Assembly (NCBI RefSeq): GCF_900168015.1
Contig: NZ_FUYR01000001.1
Location: 866,943 to 930,942, forward strand
Length of the DNA stretch: 64,000 bases
From: Daejeonella lutea
GTDB lineage: Bacteria > Bacteroidota > Bacteroidia > Sphingobacteriales > Sphingobacteriaceae
Direction of reading: 5' to 3'
Below the pieces are notes generated by a model. It had not been told where the DNA came from, did not search any database, and saw only the letters and a list, made by a program, of their open reading frames with translations. Position numbers and translations under genes: made by a program. Shown here piece by piece: positions 39,826-48,647 of this stretch; position 1 is the stretch's first letter, and the number at the start of each line of letters is the position of its first letter.

Positions 39826-42513
39826 ATGGCACCTATTTTATTACCCAAAAGAAAGTTTAGGCGATATATCGGGCATATAATGACAAGCATGCGAAAATTA
39901 AGCTGCAATCCTTTTACCAGCGTCATGAAAACTAGTGGTTGGGGATACAGAAACTCCGTAATTCTATTCCTTCTGATTACATTAACTGTCGAAGCTATCG
40001 GGCAATCTACAAGCTCTGAAAACCCAAACAGGAACGATCACATTTTCCCCCCGTCCAAGGAAGCTTCCGCATTCATCAATTTCGACAGGCGGGGATTCAT
40101 CATTAATGGCAGGAAGACATTTTTAGTTTCAGCCGGGATCGAATATGCGCGCGTTCCCCGAGCCCTTTGGAAAGACCGTCTGGAACGTCTGAAACGAGGC
40201 GGATACAATGCTGTCGAGATCTATACCTTCTGGAACTTTCATGAGGCTGAAGAAGGAAAATTCAATTTTTCCGGAGATCATGATCTGGATGCTTTTCTGA
40301 ACCTCGTGAAAAGTTTGGATATGTTTGCTATCGTACGTGTGGGCCCCTATTACTGCGGGGAGTGGAATTTTGGCGGCTTTCCAATATGGCTGAAGTTCAA
40401 GCCAGGGCTCGTTGCCCGCAAAGATAATGTACCCTTTCTTGAAGCAACTGACCGTTTCTTTGAGAAACTGATCCCTATTGTTTCGAAAAATCAAATACAC
40501 AAGGGCGGACCGGTGATTATGGTACAGCTGGAGAATGAGCACCCTGAAAGTTGGGGAACCAAAGTGCCCAATCCGTATTTCAGCCATCTTATTAAAAAAG
40601 CCAATGAACTTGGGCTAGAGGTACCATACTTTTTCAGCGGTTTGCATCCAGGAAATGACCCTGCAGGGAATCTGAAAAACCTCGATGATCCCAAGCGCCC
40701 GAATCCATGGTTCTCGACCGAATTCTGGGGGGTTTGGTTTTTCAATTACGGTCCTCAGCCCCAGGACTCCACCATTTACGATCGACGCACCTGGAAAATC
40801 ATCGCCGGCGGAGGAAATGGTTACAATGTATACATGGCACACGGAGGAAGTAATTTCGGATATAATAATGACCGGGATATGGCAGCATCATACGATTATG
40901 GTGCAGGTGTGGGCCAGGCCGGCGATCTCCGGCCTATATTTTTTGCTTATAAAAGGGCTGCCTGGTTTGCCAGGAGCTTTCAGGAAGTACTTGCTAATAG
41001 CACAGATGGAGGGAAAATCTCCCATTGGATGATCCGGGATACAGCGATCAAGGTTAACGCCAGGGTAAGCCCTGCGGGCACAATCACGTTTCTCGATAAT
41101 CCCGGAAAAATAGCGAAAAAAGCAGTCATTCAGCCACCAAAAGGGCTCAGCGGGGCTTTATCAGCAAATGTTAAAATTGCCGCCGGCGAAATAATGCCAG
41201 TCATTCAGAATTTCAAAATTGCGCCGGCTATAAGTTTGGATTGGGCGCCAACACGAATTTATACTATTCTTCCTCAGGGAAAAACAAGCACAGTAGTTGT
41301 ATATGGGGACCTCAACTCACTTGTGCAGCTCTACTTCTCCTCTGACAGTTCTTTTAGGGTTTTGAAAGGAAACGCGAATTTTGTTAATAAATCCACGAAA
41401 CTGGTGTTCTCTTCAGTAGTCAAAGGCCCACCCGCCGAATATATATTTTCAGCAGGCGTTAATCAGGTTAGAATACTGGTAGTGCAAAGTGCATTGGCCG
41501 CCAAAACCTGGATCGAGCAAATCGGACAAGACAATTACCTGATTACAGGACCTTCTTATATAAAAGAAACATCCCTCAAGAACGGGAAAATCATGGTTTC
41601 AGCAGAACGTCAATGGAATGATAAAAACCCAATGCCGACCAGAGTTTACACTGAAAAAACAAGCTTTCCCCTGGCAGCTTCAACAGTTCCGTCTAGCGCT
41701 GCTACGCTGCAGTTACATCCTGATAAATGGCAGATAAAACCAGCAGTAGAAGCTGCATTACCAGAACTTGATGATTCGGCCTGGACACACAGTACCAACC
41801 CATTACAAATGGGTGCAGATGGCGATTTAACGGCAAATGCCTGGTATCGCTCCAAGGTGCAGGTTGATACCAGCGGAACATACATCATGAGGTTTAAAAA
41901 CGTGAAAGAAAGGGCCACCATCTTTGTGAACGGAGTAAAACAGGATGCGGAGCTGACCGATAAATCGTTTACAATTAACCTGAACGCTGGCAAGGTTAAC
42001 ACTGTAAGTATATTTACAGCCCACAACGGGCGAAACAAGCAATTATTTTTTCTCGGTGGATTGGATACCATCGATATGAAAGGGATAGCTGGCCCTGTAA
42101 CACTTGAAAGGGATAGTAGCAATGTCAAAATTATTTCAAACTGGAAATTGAAGGGCGGACCAGGAGATCCATTTGCCCCTGATGCGTGGACATCACTGCC
42201 ACCAGGGGATTTTGCGGGACCCGCATTTTTTAAATCCACATTTACATTGCCCCGCCAGGATAAAAGCAAGACAATAATATGGCGAGTTAATGTTACAACC
42301 ATGGGACATGGATCTGTTTGGGTCAATGGTCATAACCTCGGCAGATATCCTGAAAAGATAAAGGTCTCAGGACTTTATATTCCAGAATCGTGGCTGAAAG
42401 AAGGTGAAAATACGTTAGTGATTTATGACGAAGATGGAACTAATCCCGGGAAGGTGGCCATAGAGGCAGAAAAAGAAGCAAGCAGGGATAATTTCCTGCT
42501 TGCTGAATACTGA
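39826..42513 (+). CDS. GH35 beta-galactosidase, secreted
   Basis: An 895-aa hydrolase. GH35 motifs: YNAVEIYTFWNFHEAEEGKF (about 127-146), VRVGPYYCGEWNFGGFPIWL (170-189), acid/base Glu238 in VQLENEHPE, and nucleophile Glu299 in WFSTEFWGVWF. A C-terminal jelly-roll (about 630-880; GPAFFKSTFTLPR, GHGSVWVNGHNLGRYPEKIK) is normal for the family. The start is uncertain: a hydrophobic signal starts after Met34 (39925, MKTSGWGYRN), and the 33 residues before it may not be real. Divergent from susC and ending with no gap against the next convergent stop codon at 42514. Confidence 0.92.
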   Translation: MAPILLPKRKFRRYIGHIMTSMRKLSCNPFTSVMKTSGWGYRNSVILFLLITLTVEAIGQSTSSENPNRNDHIFPPSKEASAFINFDRRGFIINGRKTFLVSAGIEYARVPRALWKDRLERLKRGGYNAVEIYTFWNFHEAEEGKFNFSGDHDLDAFLNLVKSLDMFAIVRVGPYYCGEWNFGGFPIWLKFKPGLVARKDNVPFLEATDRFFEKLIPIVSKNQIHKGGPVIMVQLENEHPESWGTKVPNPYFSHLIKKANELGLEVPYFFSGLHPGNDPAGNLKNLDDPKRPNPWFSTEFWGVWFFNYGPQPQDSTIYDRRTWKIIAGGGNGYNVYMAHGGSNFGYNNDRDMAASYDYGAGVGQAGDLRPIFFAYKRAAWFARSFQEVLANSTDGGKISHWMIRDTAIKVNARVSPAGTITFLDNPGKIAKKAVIQPPKGLSGALSANVKIAAGEIMPVIQNFKIAPAISLDWAPTRIYTILPQGKTSTVVVYGDLNSLVQLYFSSDSSFRVLKGNANFVNKSTKLVFSSVVKGPPAEYIFSAGVNQVRILVVQSALAAKTWIEQIGQDNYLITGPSYIKETSLKNGKIMVSAERQWNDKNPMPTRVYTEKTSFPLAASTVPSSAATLQLHPDKWQIKPAVEAALPELDDSAWTHSTNPLQMGADGDLTANAWYRSKVQVDTSGTYIMRFKNVKERATIFVNGVKQDAELTDKSFTINLNAGKVNTVSIFTAHNGRNKQLFFLGGLDTIDMKGIAGPVTLERDSSNVKIISNWKLKGGPGDPFAPDAWTSLPPGDFAGPAFFKSTFTLPRQDKSKTIIWRVNVTTMGHGSVWVNGHNLGRYPEKIKVSGLYIPESWLKEGENTLVIYDEDGTNPGKVAIEAEKEASRDNFLLAEY

Positions 42514-42864
42514 TTATTTTTTCACACGAACAAGGGTGCCTTTCATATCCTGTCCCTGGAAACCAACGACGAGGTTTATCTTGTCACCCGCAAGCTTGCC
42601 TTTAACGTAGGAAACTGCAATGCCCTTGTAGGACATTTCTTTGAAAGAGATGTCATTTCCTACTATTTTTCCACCGGTAAGGGGAGCTTCACCCAATTCA
42701 GAATTAATGGTTCCGGATAATTTTCCGTTTTCTTCCTTGAGATTCACTGTCACATCGAAGTGCCCTTCAATATTTCCTGCCCAGCGCCCCTGAATCATCG
42801 ACGCGTAGCATACGGAGGAAATTAACAGACTTAAAACTAATATTGCATAAATCCCTCTTCTCAT
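42514..42864 (-). CDS. Small secreted protein, paralogue of next gene
   Basis: A 116-aa exported protein with signal peptide (MRRGIYAILVLSLLISSVCYA). The mature part is a beta-rich domain with IQGRWAGNIEGHFDVTVNLK, GKLSGTINSELGEAPLTGGK and NLVVGFQGQDMKGTLVRVKK. The same pattern (WxGxxEGxxxVTxxLK...LxGTxS) recurs in the gene at 42884, so the two arose by duplication. Family not recognised; the G-x-W-x-G start and the calycin-like strands suggest lipid or sugar binding, which is a guess. Last gene of the minus-strand dehydrogenase block. Confidence 0.78.
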   Translation of the reverse strand: MRRGIYAILVLSLLISSVCYASMIQGRWAGNIEGHFDVTVNLKEENGKLSGTINSELGEAPLTGGKIVGNDISFKEMSYKGIAVSYVKGKLAGDKINLVVGFQGQDMKGTLVRVKK

Positions 42865-42883
42865 AGCTTTCCGTTTTTGGTTA

Positions 42884-43285
42884 TTATTTCGCCCTGCTCA
42901 GGGTGATTTTTACTGGTTGCTCGTTAAATGTGGTGGTCAGCACAAGTTTTTCTCCAACAATGCTTCCCTTGTAATTTACCGGCTTACCGTTAAATTTGGT
43001 TGAAAACGTAATATTCTCACCATCTACTTTACCATCTTCAATAACATTCTTTCCCAATTGCGCAGCTACGTAAGGGCTATAACCGCTATCATCTGGATTT
43101 TCAGATTTGGCGTTATTATCAATGATAGAAAAAGTGCCAGTTAAAGCTGTTCCTTCTACTTTCAGCGCTGCAGTAACATTGTATTGTCCTTCAACATAAC
43201 CTTTCCATGCACCATCAACAGTTGCAGCTACGAAAAGAGCCATGATTAGTAGTAATGCGCCAGATGTAGTGAGTAATTTTTTCAT
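42884..43285 (-). CDS. Small secreted protein, paralogue of 42514
   Basis: A 133-aa exported protein with signal peptide (LLTTSGALLLIMALFVAATV). Mature part shares DGAWKGYVEGQYNVTAALKV, GTALTGTFSI, VNYKGSIVGEKLVLTTTFNE and EQPVKITLSRAK with the neighbouring gene. Two insertions (SENPDDSGYSPYVAAQLG) distinguish it. Nineteen bp upstream of the 42514 gene. No enzyme residues seen; likely an accessory to the dehydrogenase at 43417 by position only. Confidence 0.78.
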   Translation of the reverse strand: MKKLLTTSGALLLIMALFVAATVDGAWKGYVEGQYNVTAALKVEGTALTGTFSIIDNNAKSENPDDSGYSPYVAAQLGKNVIEDGKVDGENITFSTKFNGKPVNYKGSIVGEKLVLTTTFNEQPVKITLSRAK

Positions 43286-43416
43286 CTTCTTTTAATTTGT
43301 TTTTAGTGGTAATGACCTGCCTGCACGTGGCAGGGCAAAATATTTTAATTGAGTTGTATAAAACCTCTACAGTAAAACTGCATTGGTGGTTATTTATTGT
43401 GTTTGACTAATGTCAT

Positions 43417-46152
43417 TTAATTCACAAATTTAATGTTATTTACCGAAAATAAAGGCATCAATGGAGAGGAACCAGCATTCTTAAATACGAAATAAATAGT
43501 ATGCTTCCCTGTTACAGGCTTCAGTTCTATCTTTCGGGGAGCAGAAGCGTCACCTAATACTTCATCGGCAACAGGACTAACCTGAGCAGTACCTAATAAA
43601 ATGCCTGTTGGTGAATCAAGCCTCGCTTCAATACTACCACCTGGATTTTCCTCGCGCACACTAGTGGTAACCTTCAGTTCAATTTGCTTTATTCCAGTAA
43701 GATCAATATCCCGGAACCCAATCATGCCATTGTTCACGGGCACTACGTTAGTTATTCCATCAATTCCATTCACCTTCACTGTGACCTTTTCTTTAATCTC
43801 TGCTACAGACGGATTGAAGGATGGTTTTCTCAGAATTACGGTATTCTCTGTGGTCAATTTCGGAATAGCTCCCTTTCCTTTGTCTGTATAAGCTGCACGT
43901 ATAAGGTACGAACCTGTCCCACCGTCGTCTTTTGGAAGTTTAATTGCATAACTTCCCTTCACTGGTAAGGTTTTAGCTGATTGTGAGCTAACTTTGAGTA
44001 TGTAATTAGCAATTGACCGTGCATCATTTTCCGTTATTGCAGGGTGAGCCGGCATGGCTATCAGTTTAGTCCAGACACCATTGCTTCCATTACGGATTTT
44101 ACCGGCAAGGTACTCCTCCGCTTTCGAATCATTTTTGTATTTCTCAGAAATTTGAGTAAACGTCGGACCGATGTTGGTTGTATTGAGTGTATGGCAATTG
44201 TAGCAGTCGGATTTTTTCATAATCGCCTCTCCTACTGCAACCTGCACGGTTGCATCAACACTCCGCTGCCCTTGTATGATTTCAGCATAATCAAAGCCAT
44301 CGGAAACATAGTCAATGCTCATTGAAACAGCAGCGGGGTCAATCGTTCCCGCTGAAAGGCTACCGTCTTCTTTATCGGCAACGGATACCGCGTAATCTAG
44401 CTGAGTGTTATCGAAAAAGAACGTGCGGTTTCCTGTCAGCTTAATCTGAACATCCGGTGGGCTGTTGCCTGCCGTTATCTTCAATGATTTGCTGTTAGAA
44501 GTTTTACCATCGCTAACCGTCAGCAATGCAGTGTACACGCCTGGCTTATCAAGTTTCAATACAGGATTAGCGGTTTTGATGATACGGTCGGCTACACCCG
44601 GCGTGCTAATCTTCCAGGTATACTGTAAGGGATCGCCATCAGCGTCTTTTGTATTTTTAGATGATAGATTAACCGTAAGTGGCACAGCTCCTCCAATTTT
44701 ATCAGCAGCGATAGCCACCACCGGCTTACGATTCCCTGAATTATATTCAATCCGTACAAGCTTAGCACTTGAGCTCTTTGCAAACCAAAGGCTGCCGTAT
44801 TCTAATACGTAAAGGTCTCCATCGGGTCCGAATTTCATATCAATTGGTTCGACCGGGCGGTAATCAGCCAGGAAGCGTTCCATCGATTGGTAATCGCCAT
44901 TTTCATTCATGGAAATTGACATTATCCAGCCTCTGGCAAGATCTGTCGCGAGCCATTTACCTTCGTAGTACGCAGGCCATGGTCTTTTTGGATCCTTAAA
45001 ATCAGCTCTGCGATATATAGGCCCACCGGTTGCACTACGGCTTCCGCTGCCAAGCAGTGGAAACTTGTCGGACACTCCATAAGGGTAATATATAAACGGT
45101 GCGGCAACTGGCGGCAATGTTTTCAAACCGGTATTATTGACCGAATTATTCACCGGTTTTAAAGGATCTTTCGGATCAAGCAGTTCACCCTCCTTGTAGT
45201 CGAAGATGTTGAAAGCAGCATTTGGCCCTACAAAGTATGGCCAGCCGTAAAATCCTGGTTTGCGTGCCTGGTTTAGTTCATCATAACCCCTAGGGCTTAT
45301 ATCTGTGTCTTCGTTCGCATCAGAGCCAATATCCCCCCAATACAAAAATCCCGTTTTACTGTCCACTGATGGTCTCCATGGATTGCGATGTCCCATGGTA
45401 TAGATTTCAGGCCGGGTTCCTTCCGTTCCCGGAGCGAACAGATTTCCTGCAGGAATCTTATATGATCCATCAGCCTGGGGTTTAATACGCAGTATTTTTC
45501 CTATCAGGCTATTTGTATTTGCAGTTCCCCGCTGATCGTCCCAGTTTACCCGATTAGGCCTTTCGTCAGTTGATGAAGAAAGCGAGGTACCGGTGTTATT
45601 TCCTACAGTCAAATATAGGTTACCCTCTTTGTCCCAGGTCATTCCCCCGCCGGTATGGCAGCAAGTTTCACGTTGGGTGGTGAAGTCTAGTACCACTTTC
45701 TCCGTTCCAGGAACCAACTTATTGTCTTTAAAATCCCAGCGACTGAGCACAAATTTACTTTGGGTCGGATGCGAATAGAATGTGTATATCCAGTGGTTCT
45801 TTTCAAAGTCCGGATCTACAGTCAAGCCCAGCAAGCCTTCTTCTGCTTCAGTGACTACACCTTTAGCACTGGTGTACTTGGTGTTTACAGCAATTGATCC
45901 CGCTACGCTGGTTACACCGGTAGCAGGATCAAATAACTTTATATCACCTTTTCTTTCGCTTATCAATACCCGCCCGTCCTTGAGTACCTCGAAAGTGTTG
46001 GGCTCATCGAGGTCGCCAGGTTGAGTAAGGGTTACAGGCGTAAAACGGCTTTCGTCCGGTTTAGCCTGAAAGGTGTTGAAACGGTCGCTGAATGCGATGG
46101 AAGCACACAATCCAGCAACAGATAATATTATAACGGATTTTTTAACACTCAT
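43417..46152 (-). CDS. Secreted sugar dehydrogenase-PKD-cytochrome c fusion
   Basis: A 911-aa exported protein (signal peptide 1-21). About 35-470 is a PQQ-type sugar dehydrogenase (GSDH/sorbosone) beta-propeller with EVLKDGRVLISERKGDIKLF, EEGLLGLTVDPDFEKNHWIY, ETCCHTGGGMTWDKEGNLYL and EIYTMGHRNPWRPSVD. About 480-560 is a PKD domain (DADGDPLQYTWKISTPGV). A cytochrome c follows, heme motif CYNCH at about 648-652 in KKSDCYNCHTLNTTNIGPTF with Met ligand later (IAMPAH). The C-terminal 120 residues resemble a CBM6-like domain. It oxidises a sugar and passes electrons to its own heme. Five bp downstream of the Gfo/Idh gene. Confidence 0.9.
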   Translation of the reverse strand: MSVKKSVIILSVAGLCASIAFSDRFNTFQAKPDESRFTPVTLTQPGDLDEPNTFEVLKDGRVLISERKGDIKLFDPATGVTSVAGSIAVNTKYTSAKGVVTEAEEGLLGLTVDPDFEKNHWIYTFYSHPTQSKFVLSRWDFKDNKLVPGTEKVVLDFTTQRETCCHTGGGMTWDKEGNLYLTVGNNTGTSLSSSTDERPNRVNWDDQRGTANTNSLIGKILRIKPQADGSYKIPAGNLFAPGTEGTRPEIYTMGHRNPWRPSVDSKTGFLYWGDIGSDANEDTDISPRGYDELNQARKPGFYGWPYFVGPNAAFNIFDYKEGELLDPKDPLKPVNNSVNNTGLKTLPPVAAPFIYYPYGVSDKFPLLGSGSRSATGGPIYRRADFKDPKRPWPAYYEGKWLATDLARGWIMSISMNENGDYQSMERFLADYRPVEPIDMKFGPDGDLYVLEYGSLWFAKSSSAKLVRIEYNSGNRKPVVAIAADKIGGAVPLTVNLSSKNTKDADGDPLQYTWKISTPGVADRIIKTANPVLKLDKPGVYTALLTVSDGKTSNSKSLKITAGNSPPDVQIKLTGNRTFFFDNTQLDYAVSVADKEDGSLSAGTIDPAAVSMSIDYVSDGFDYAEIIQGQRSVDATVQVAVGEAIMKKSDCYNCHTLNTTNIGPTFTQISEKYKNDSKAEEYLAGKIRNGSNGVWTKLIAMPAHPAITENDARSIANYILKVSSQSAKTLPVKGSYAIKLPKDDGGTGSYLIRAAYTDKGKGAIPKLTTENTVILRKPSFNPSVAEIKEKVTVKVNGIDGITNVVPVNNGMIGFRDIDLTGIKQIELKVTTSVREENPGGSIEARLDSPTGILLGTAQVSPVADEVLGDASAPRKIELKPVTGKHTIYFVFKNAGSSPLMPLFSVNNIKFVN

Positions 46153-46157
46153 TAATA

Positions 46158-47666
46158 TTAAGAACTAAGTGACCACGGTGCACGATACTCACGTTTAACA
46201 AACTGGTTCAATTCAGGAACATTTGTAACTTTCATGTTTTTTGCATCCCAAAGGATCTTGGTCCGACCCGGATAAGTCGTCCGTACACGTCCTGGTGTAC
46301 CGTCTGCGTTAGCCGGCCCCTGAACTGTCTTCGGCATATTATATCCGCGGATTGCAAGATTAGCCATCGCAAGAGCTTCGGATAATAAACCTGCTTTCTC
46401 AAATGGCGAGCTGGTCTCCATTTTACCGTATCCGGCAATACTTGCTTCAACCCATTGTGCCCAGTGTCCCTGCATACTATCTTTAACACGAGCTAACTTT
46501 TCAGGAACATCAATTTCGTTCATTCGGGATGTTGGCAGTAAACGTGCTGCAGTACCGTAGCAATTCGCAAGTATCTTACCTTTAGTTCCCACAAACAGCA
46601 TTCCGCCGTCACCATTTCCGAAAGCCTCATTTGGACCTAATTCCTCCGGACGCTCAGGCATAATTCCGCCGTCCATCCAGTGGAGCTTAACAGGACCCTG
46701 AGTTTTAGGGGTTTTAGGAAATGTCATAATTGCATAGCTGGCACGCGGGCAGCTATCAGGAAATATACCTTCTCTAAATTCATCTACGTATGTTGACCCA
46801 ATACTGGCTTCTACAGCAGATACATAACCCAAGTCAAGAACACGCATTGGAGCCTCAATAATGTGAGCACCCATATCACCTAATGCTCCGGTTCCGTAAT
46901 CCCACCATCCGCGCCAGTTAAACGGAACAAGCTTAATTCCTCCTTCAGCAAATCCTATTGGAAAGGGTTTAGCAGGAGCTGTTCCCTGCCATAGATCCCA
47001 GTTTAGTGAAGCTGGTGGTGTTGTGCTTTTTGTCGGCCAAGCAATTCCTTGCGGCCATACCGGGCGGTTTGTCCAGCAATAAACCGTGTGAACATCTCCG
47101 ATCAGGCCGGCATCATACCATTCACGCATGCTGCGGACGCTGTCGTTAGAGGATCCCTGGTTACCCATCTGGCTAACTACCTTATATTTTTTCGCCATTT
47201 CAGTTAAGTGACGTACTTCGAATACATCATGAGCCAGTGGTTTCTGGATCCATATATGTTTGCCCAATGACATTGCAGCCGAACCTACGACTGCATGAGT
47301 ATGATCGGGAGTAGTCACAGAAACAGCGTCAAAGTTCTTACTTTCCTTGTCAAACATCTCACGCCAATCGACATACTTCTTCGCGTCCGGGAATTTTTTG
47401 ATGTTAGCAGATGCACGATCAAAATCAACGTCACATAAGAACGCAATTTTGGCTTTTCCGCTCCGATCAAATGCACCTATGTCGGTATTTGCCTGGCCAC
47501 CTGCTCCAACTGCGGCGATGTATAACGTATCACTTGGAGCAAGATATCCTCTCCCTAAAACGTGGCGGGGAACAATCGTAAAACCAGCCACGCCTAATGC
47601 ACCGGTTTTAATGAAATTACGGCGTGATTGGCCACTTTCCTTTTTCAATGTGTCTTTTTCTTTCAT
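46158..47666 (-). CDS. Gfo/Idh/MocA-family oxidoreductase with Tat signal
   Basis: A 502-aa enzyme from the ATG at 47666 (MKEKDTLKKESGQ). Tat signal: SRRNFIKTGALGVAGFTIVP, so it folds with cofactor before export. Rossmann motif YIAAVGAGGQANTDIGAF, DAVSVTTPDHTHAVVGSAAM and the IQKPLAHDVFEVRHLTEMAK (variant of the EKP motif), then C-terminal domain with HWMDGGIMPERPEELGPNEA. Bacteroidota homologues of this large Tat type act in oxidoreduction of glycosides (3-keto route). It is 17 bp downstream of the DUF1080 gene and 5 bp upstream of the dehydrogenase-cytochrome gene. Confidence 0.92.
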   Translation of the reverse strand: MKEKDTLKKESGQSRRNFIKTGALGVAGFTIVPRHVLGRGYLAPSDTLYIAAVGAGGQANTDIGAFDRSGKAKIAFLCDVDFDRASANIKKFPDAKKYVDWREMFDKESKNFDAVSVTTPDHTHAVVGSAAMSLGKHIWIQKPLAHDVFEVRHLTEMAKKYKVVSQMGNQGSSNDSVRSMREWYDAGLIGDVHTVYCWTNRPVWPQGIAWPTKSTTPPASLNWDLWQGTAPAKPFPIGFAEGGIKLVPFNWRGWWDYGTGALGDMGAHIIEAPMRVLDLGYVSAVEASIGSTYVDEFREGIFPDSCPRASYAIMTFPKTPKTQGPVKLHWMDGGIMPERPEELGPNEAFGNGDGGMLFVGTKGKILANCYGTAARLLPTSRMNEIDVPEKLARVKDSMQGHWAQWVEASIAGYGKMETSSPFEKAGLLSEALAMANLAIRGYNMPKTVQGPANADGTPGRVRTTYPGRTKILWDAKNMKVTNVPELNQFVKREYRAPWSLSS

Positions 47667-47683
47667 TCTATTTCTTCTTTCGG

Positions 47684-48514
47684 TTAATTTAATTCCCTCA
47701 CCCAAATATTGCGAAAACTTATTGGTTCGCTCGGGTCGCCGTGCGATTGTAACTTAATTGGTGCGGATACATAGGGTTTGTAGGATGGTTTTCCTATAAA
47801 TACGGTTTCGCCCAGCAACTCGACATTGTTATGTACCAATACGCCATTGAAAAGAACTGTTACTCTGGCTGGTGATTTCACTGTACGGTCTTCGTTGAAG
47901 GTCGGAGCCTTCCAGCTGATATCGTAAACATTCCATTCCCCTGCCTTTTTTGCAGGATTTGACGCCGGTGCAAATTGTTTATAAATGCTGGCCGCCATAC
48001 CGTTAACATACGTCTTATTCTCATTATTATATGAGTCAAGGATCTGCAGCTCATACCCTGCGTCACCTCCGCCAGTTGAGGCCAGGAAGAGTCCGCTGTT
48101 TCCACGTCCCTGACCAGCACCCTGTATTGAAGCAGGAACCATCCATTCTATATGAAGCTGGTAATCCTTAAACGACCTTTTCGTTTCTATATTCCCGCCA
48201 CCTGTCTTTTTATTTACAGTGAACATTCCTCCACCAACCGTCCATTTCGCAGGTGATTTGTCTTTAACCGTGATCCATTCGTCCAGATTGCTACCATCAA
48301 ATAACACTATCGCGTCAGAAGGAACTTCGTTCAACGTTTTACCAGGTGTAACAACGGGTGGTAAAGGTTCCCATACCTCCGTATCTGCAGGGTTCGCACG
48401 AGGGGGACGAGCAGGACTGGCAGCGTTAGGAGCTGGCTGTTGCGCGCTTAGTTCCACGCTAAAGATGACCATAGACATGCTGAAAGCAGCCTTAAGGATA
48501 TTGCTTGTTTTCAT
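47684..48514 (-). CDS. DUF1080 (3-keto-disaccharide hydrolase-like) secreted protein
   Basis: A 276-aa exported protein (signal peptide 1-25, ending VELSAQ). DUF1080 markers: DAIVLFDGSNLDEWITVKDK (about 67-86), YQLHIEWMVPASIQGAGQGR (about 121-140), GNSGLFLASTGGGDAGYELQ and the terminal PIKLQSHGDPSEPISFRNIW. DUF1080 adopts a jelly-roll fold and members have been shown to cleave 3-keto-glucosides. First gene of a three-gene operon with Gfo/Idh/MocA and dehydrogenase-cytochrome. Confidence 0.9.
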   Translation of the reverse strand: MKTSNILKAAFSMSMVIFSVELSAQQPAPNAASPARPPRANPADTEVWEPLPPVVTPGKTLNEVPSDAIVLFDGSNLDEWITVKDKSPAKWTVGGGMFTVNKKTGGGNIETKRSFKDYQLHIEWMVPASIQGAGQGRGNSGLFLASTGGGDAGYELQILDSYNNENKTYVNGMAASIYKQFAPASNPAKKAGEWNVYDISWKAPTFNEDRTVKSPARVTVLFNGVLVHNNVELLGETVFIGKPSYKPYVSAPIKLQSHGDPSEPISFRNIWVRELN

Positions 48515-48647
48515 TTAGATGGTTTTTGTTTTGTTATGTTGTGATTGCACACTTTAAACGTTCCAAGATAGAAATATTATACGTGTTTCAAAAGAATTAA
48601 ATCGATTTAGCAAATTTATTGTCTTTCAAGAAGAGGAGTCGAAAGGA

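Noticed and set aside
41646-42326. 226-aa minus-strand ORF inside GH35
   Set aside because: Shadow of the GH35 C-terminal jelly-roll domain; no signal or family motif.
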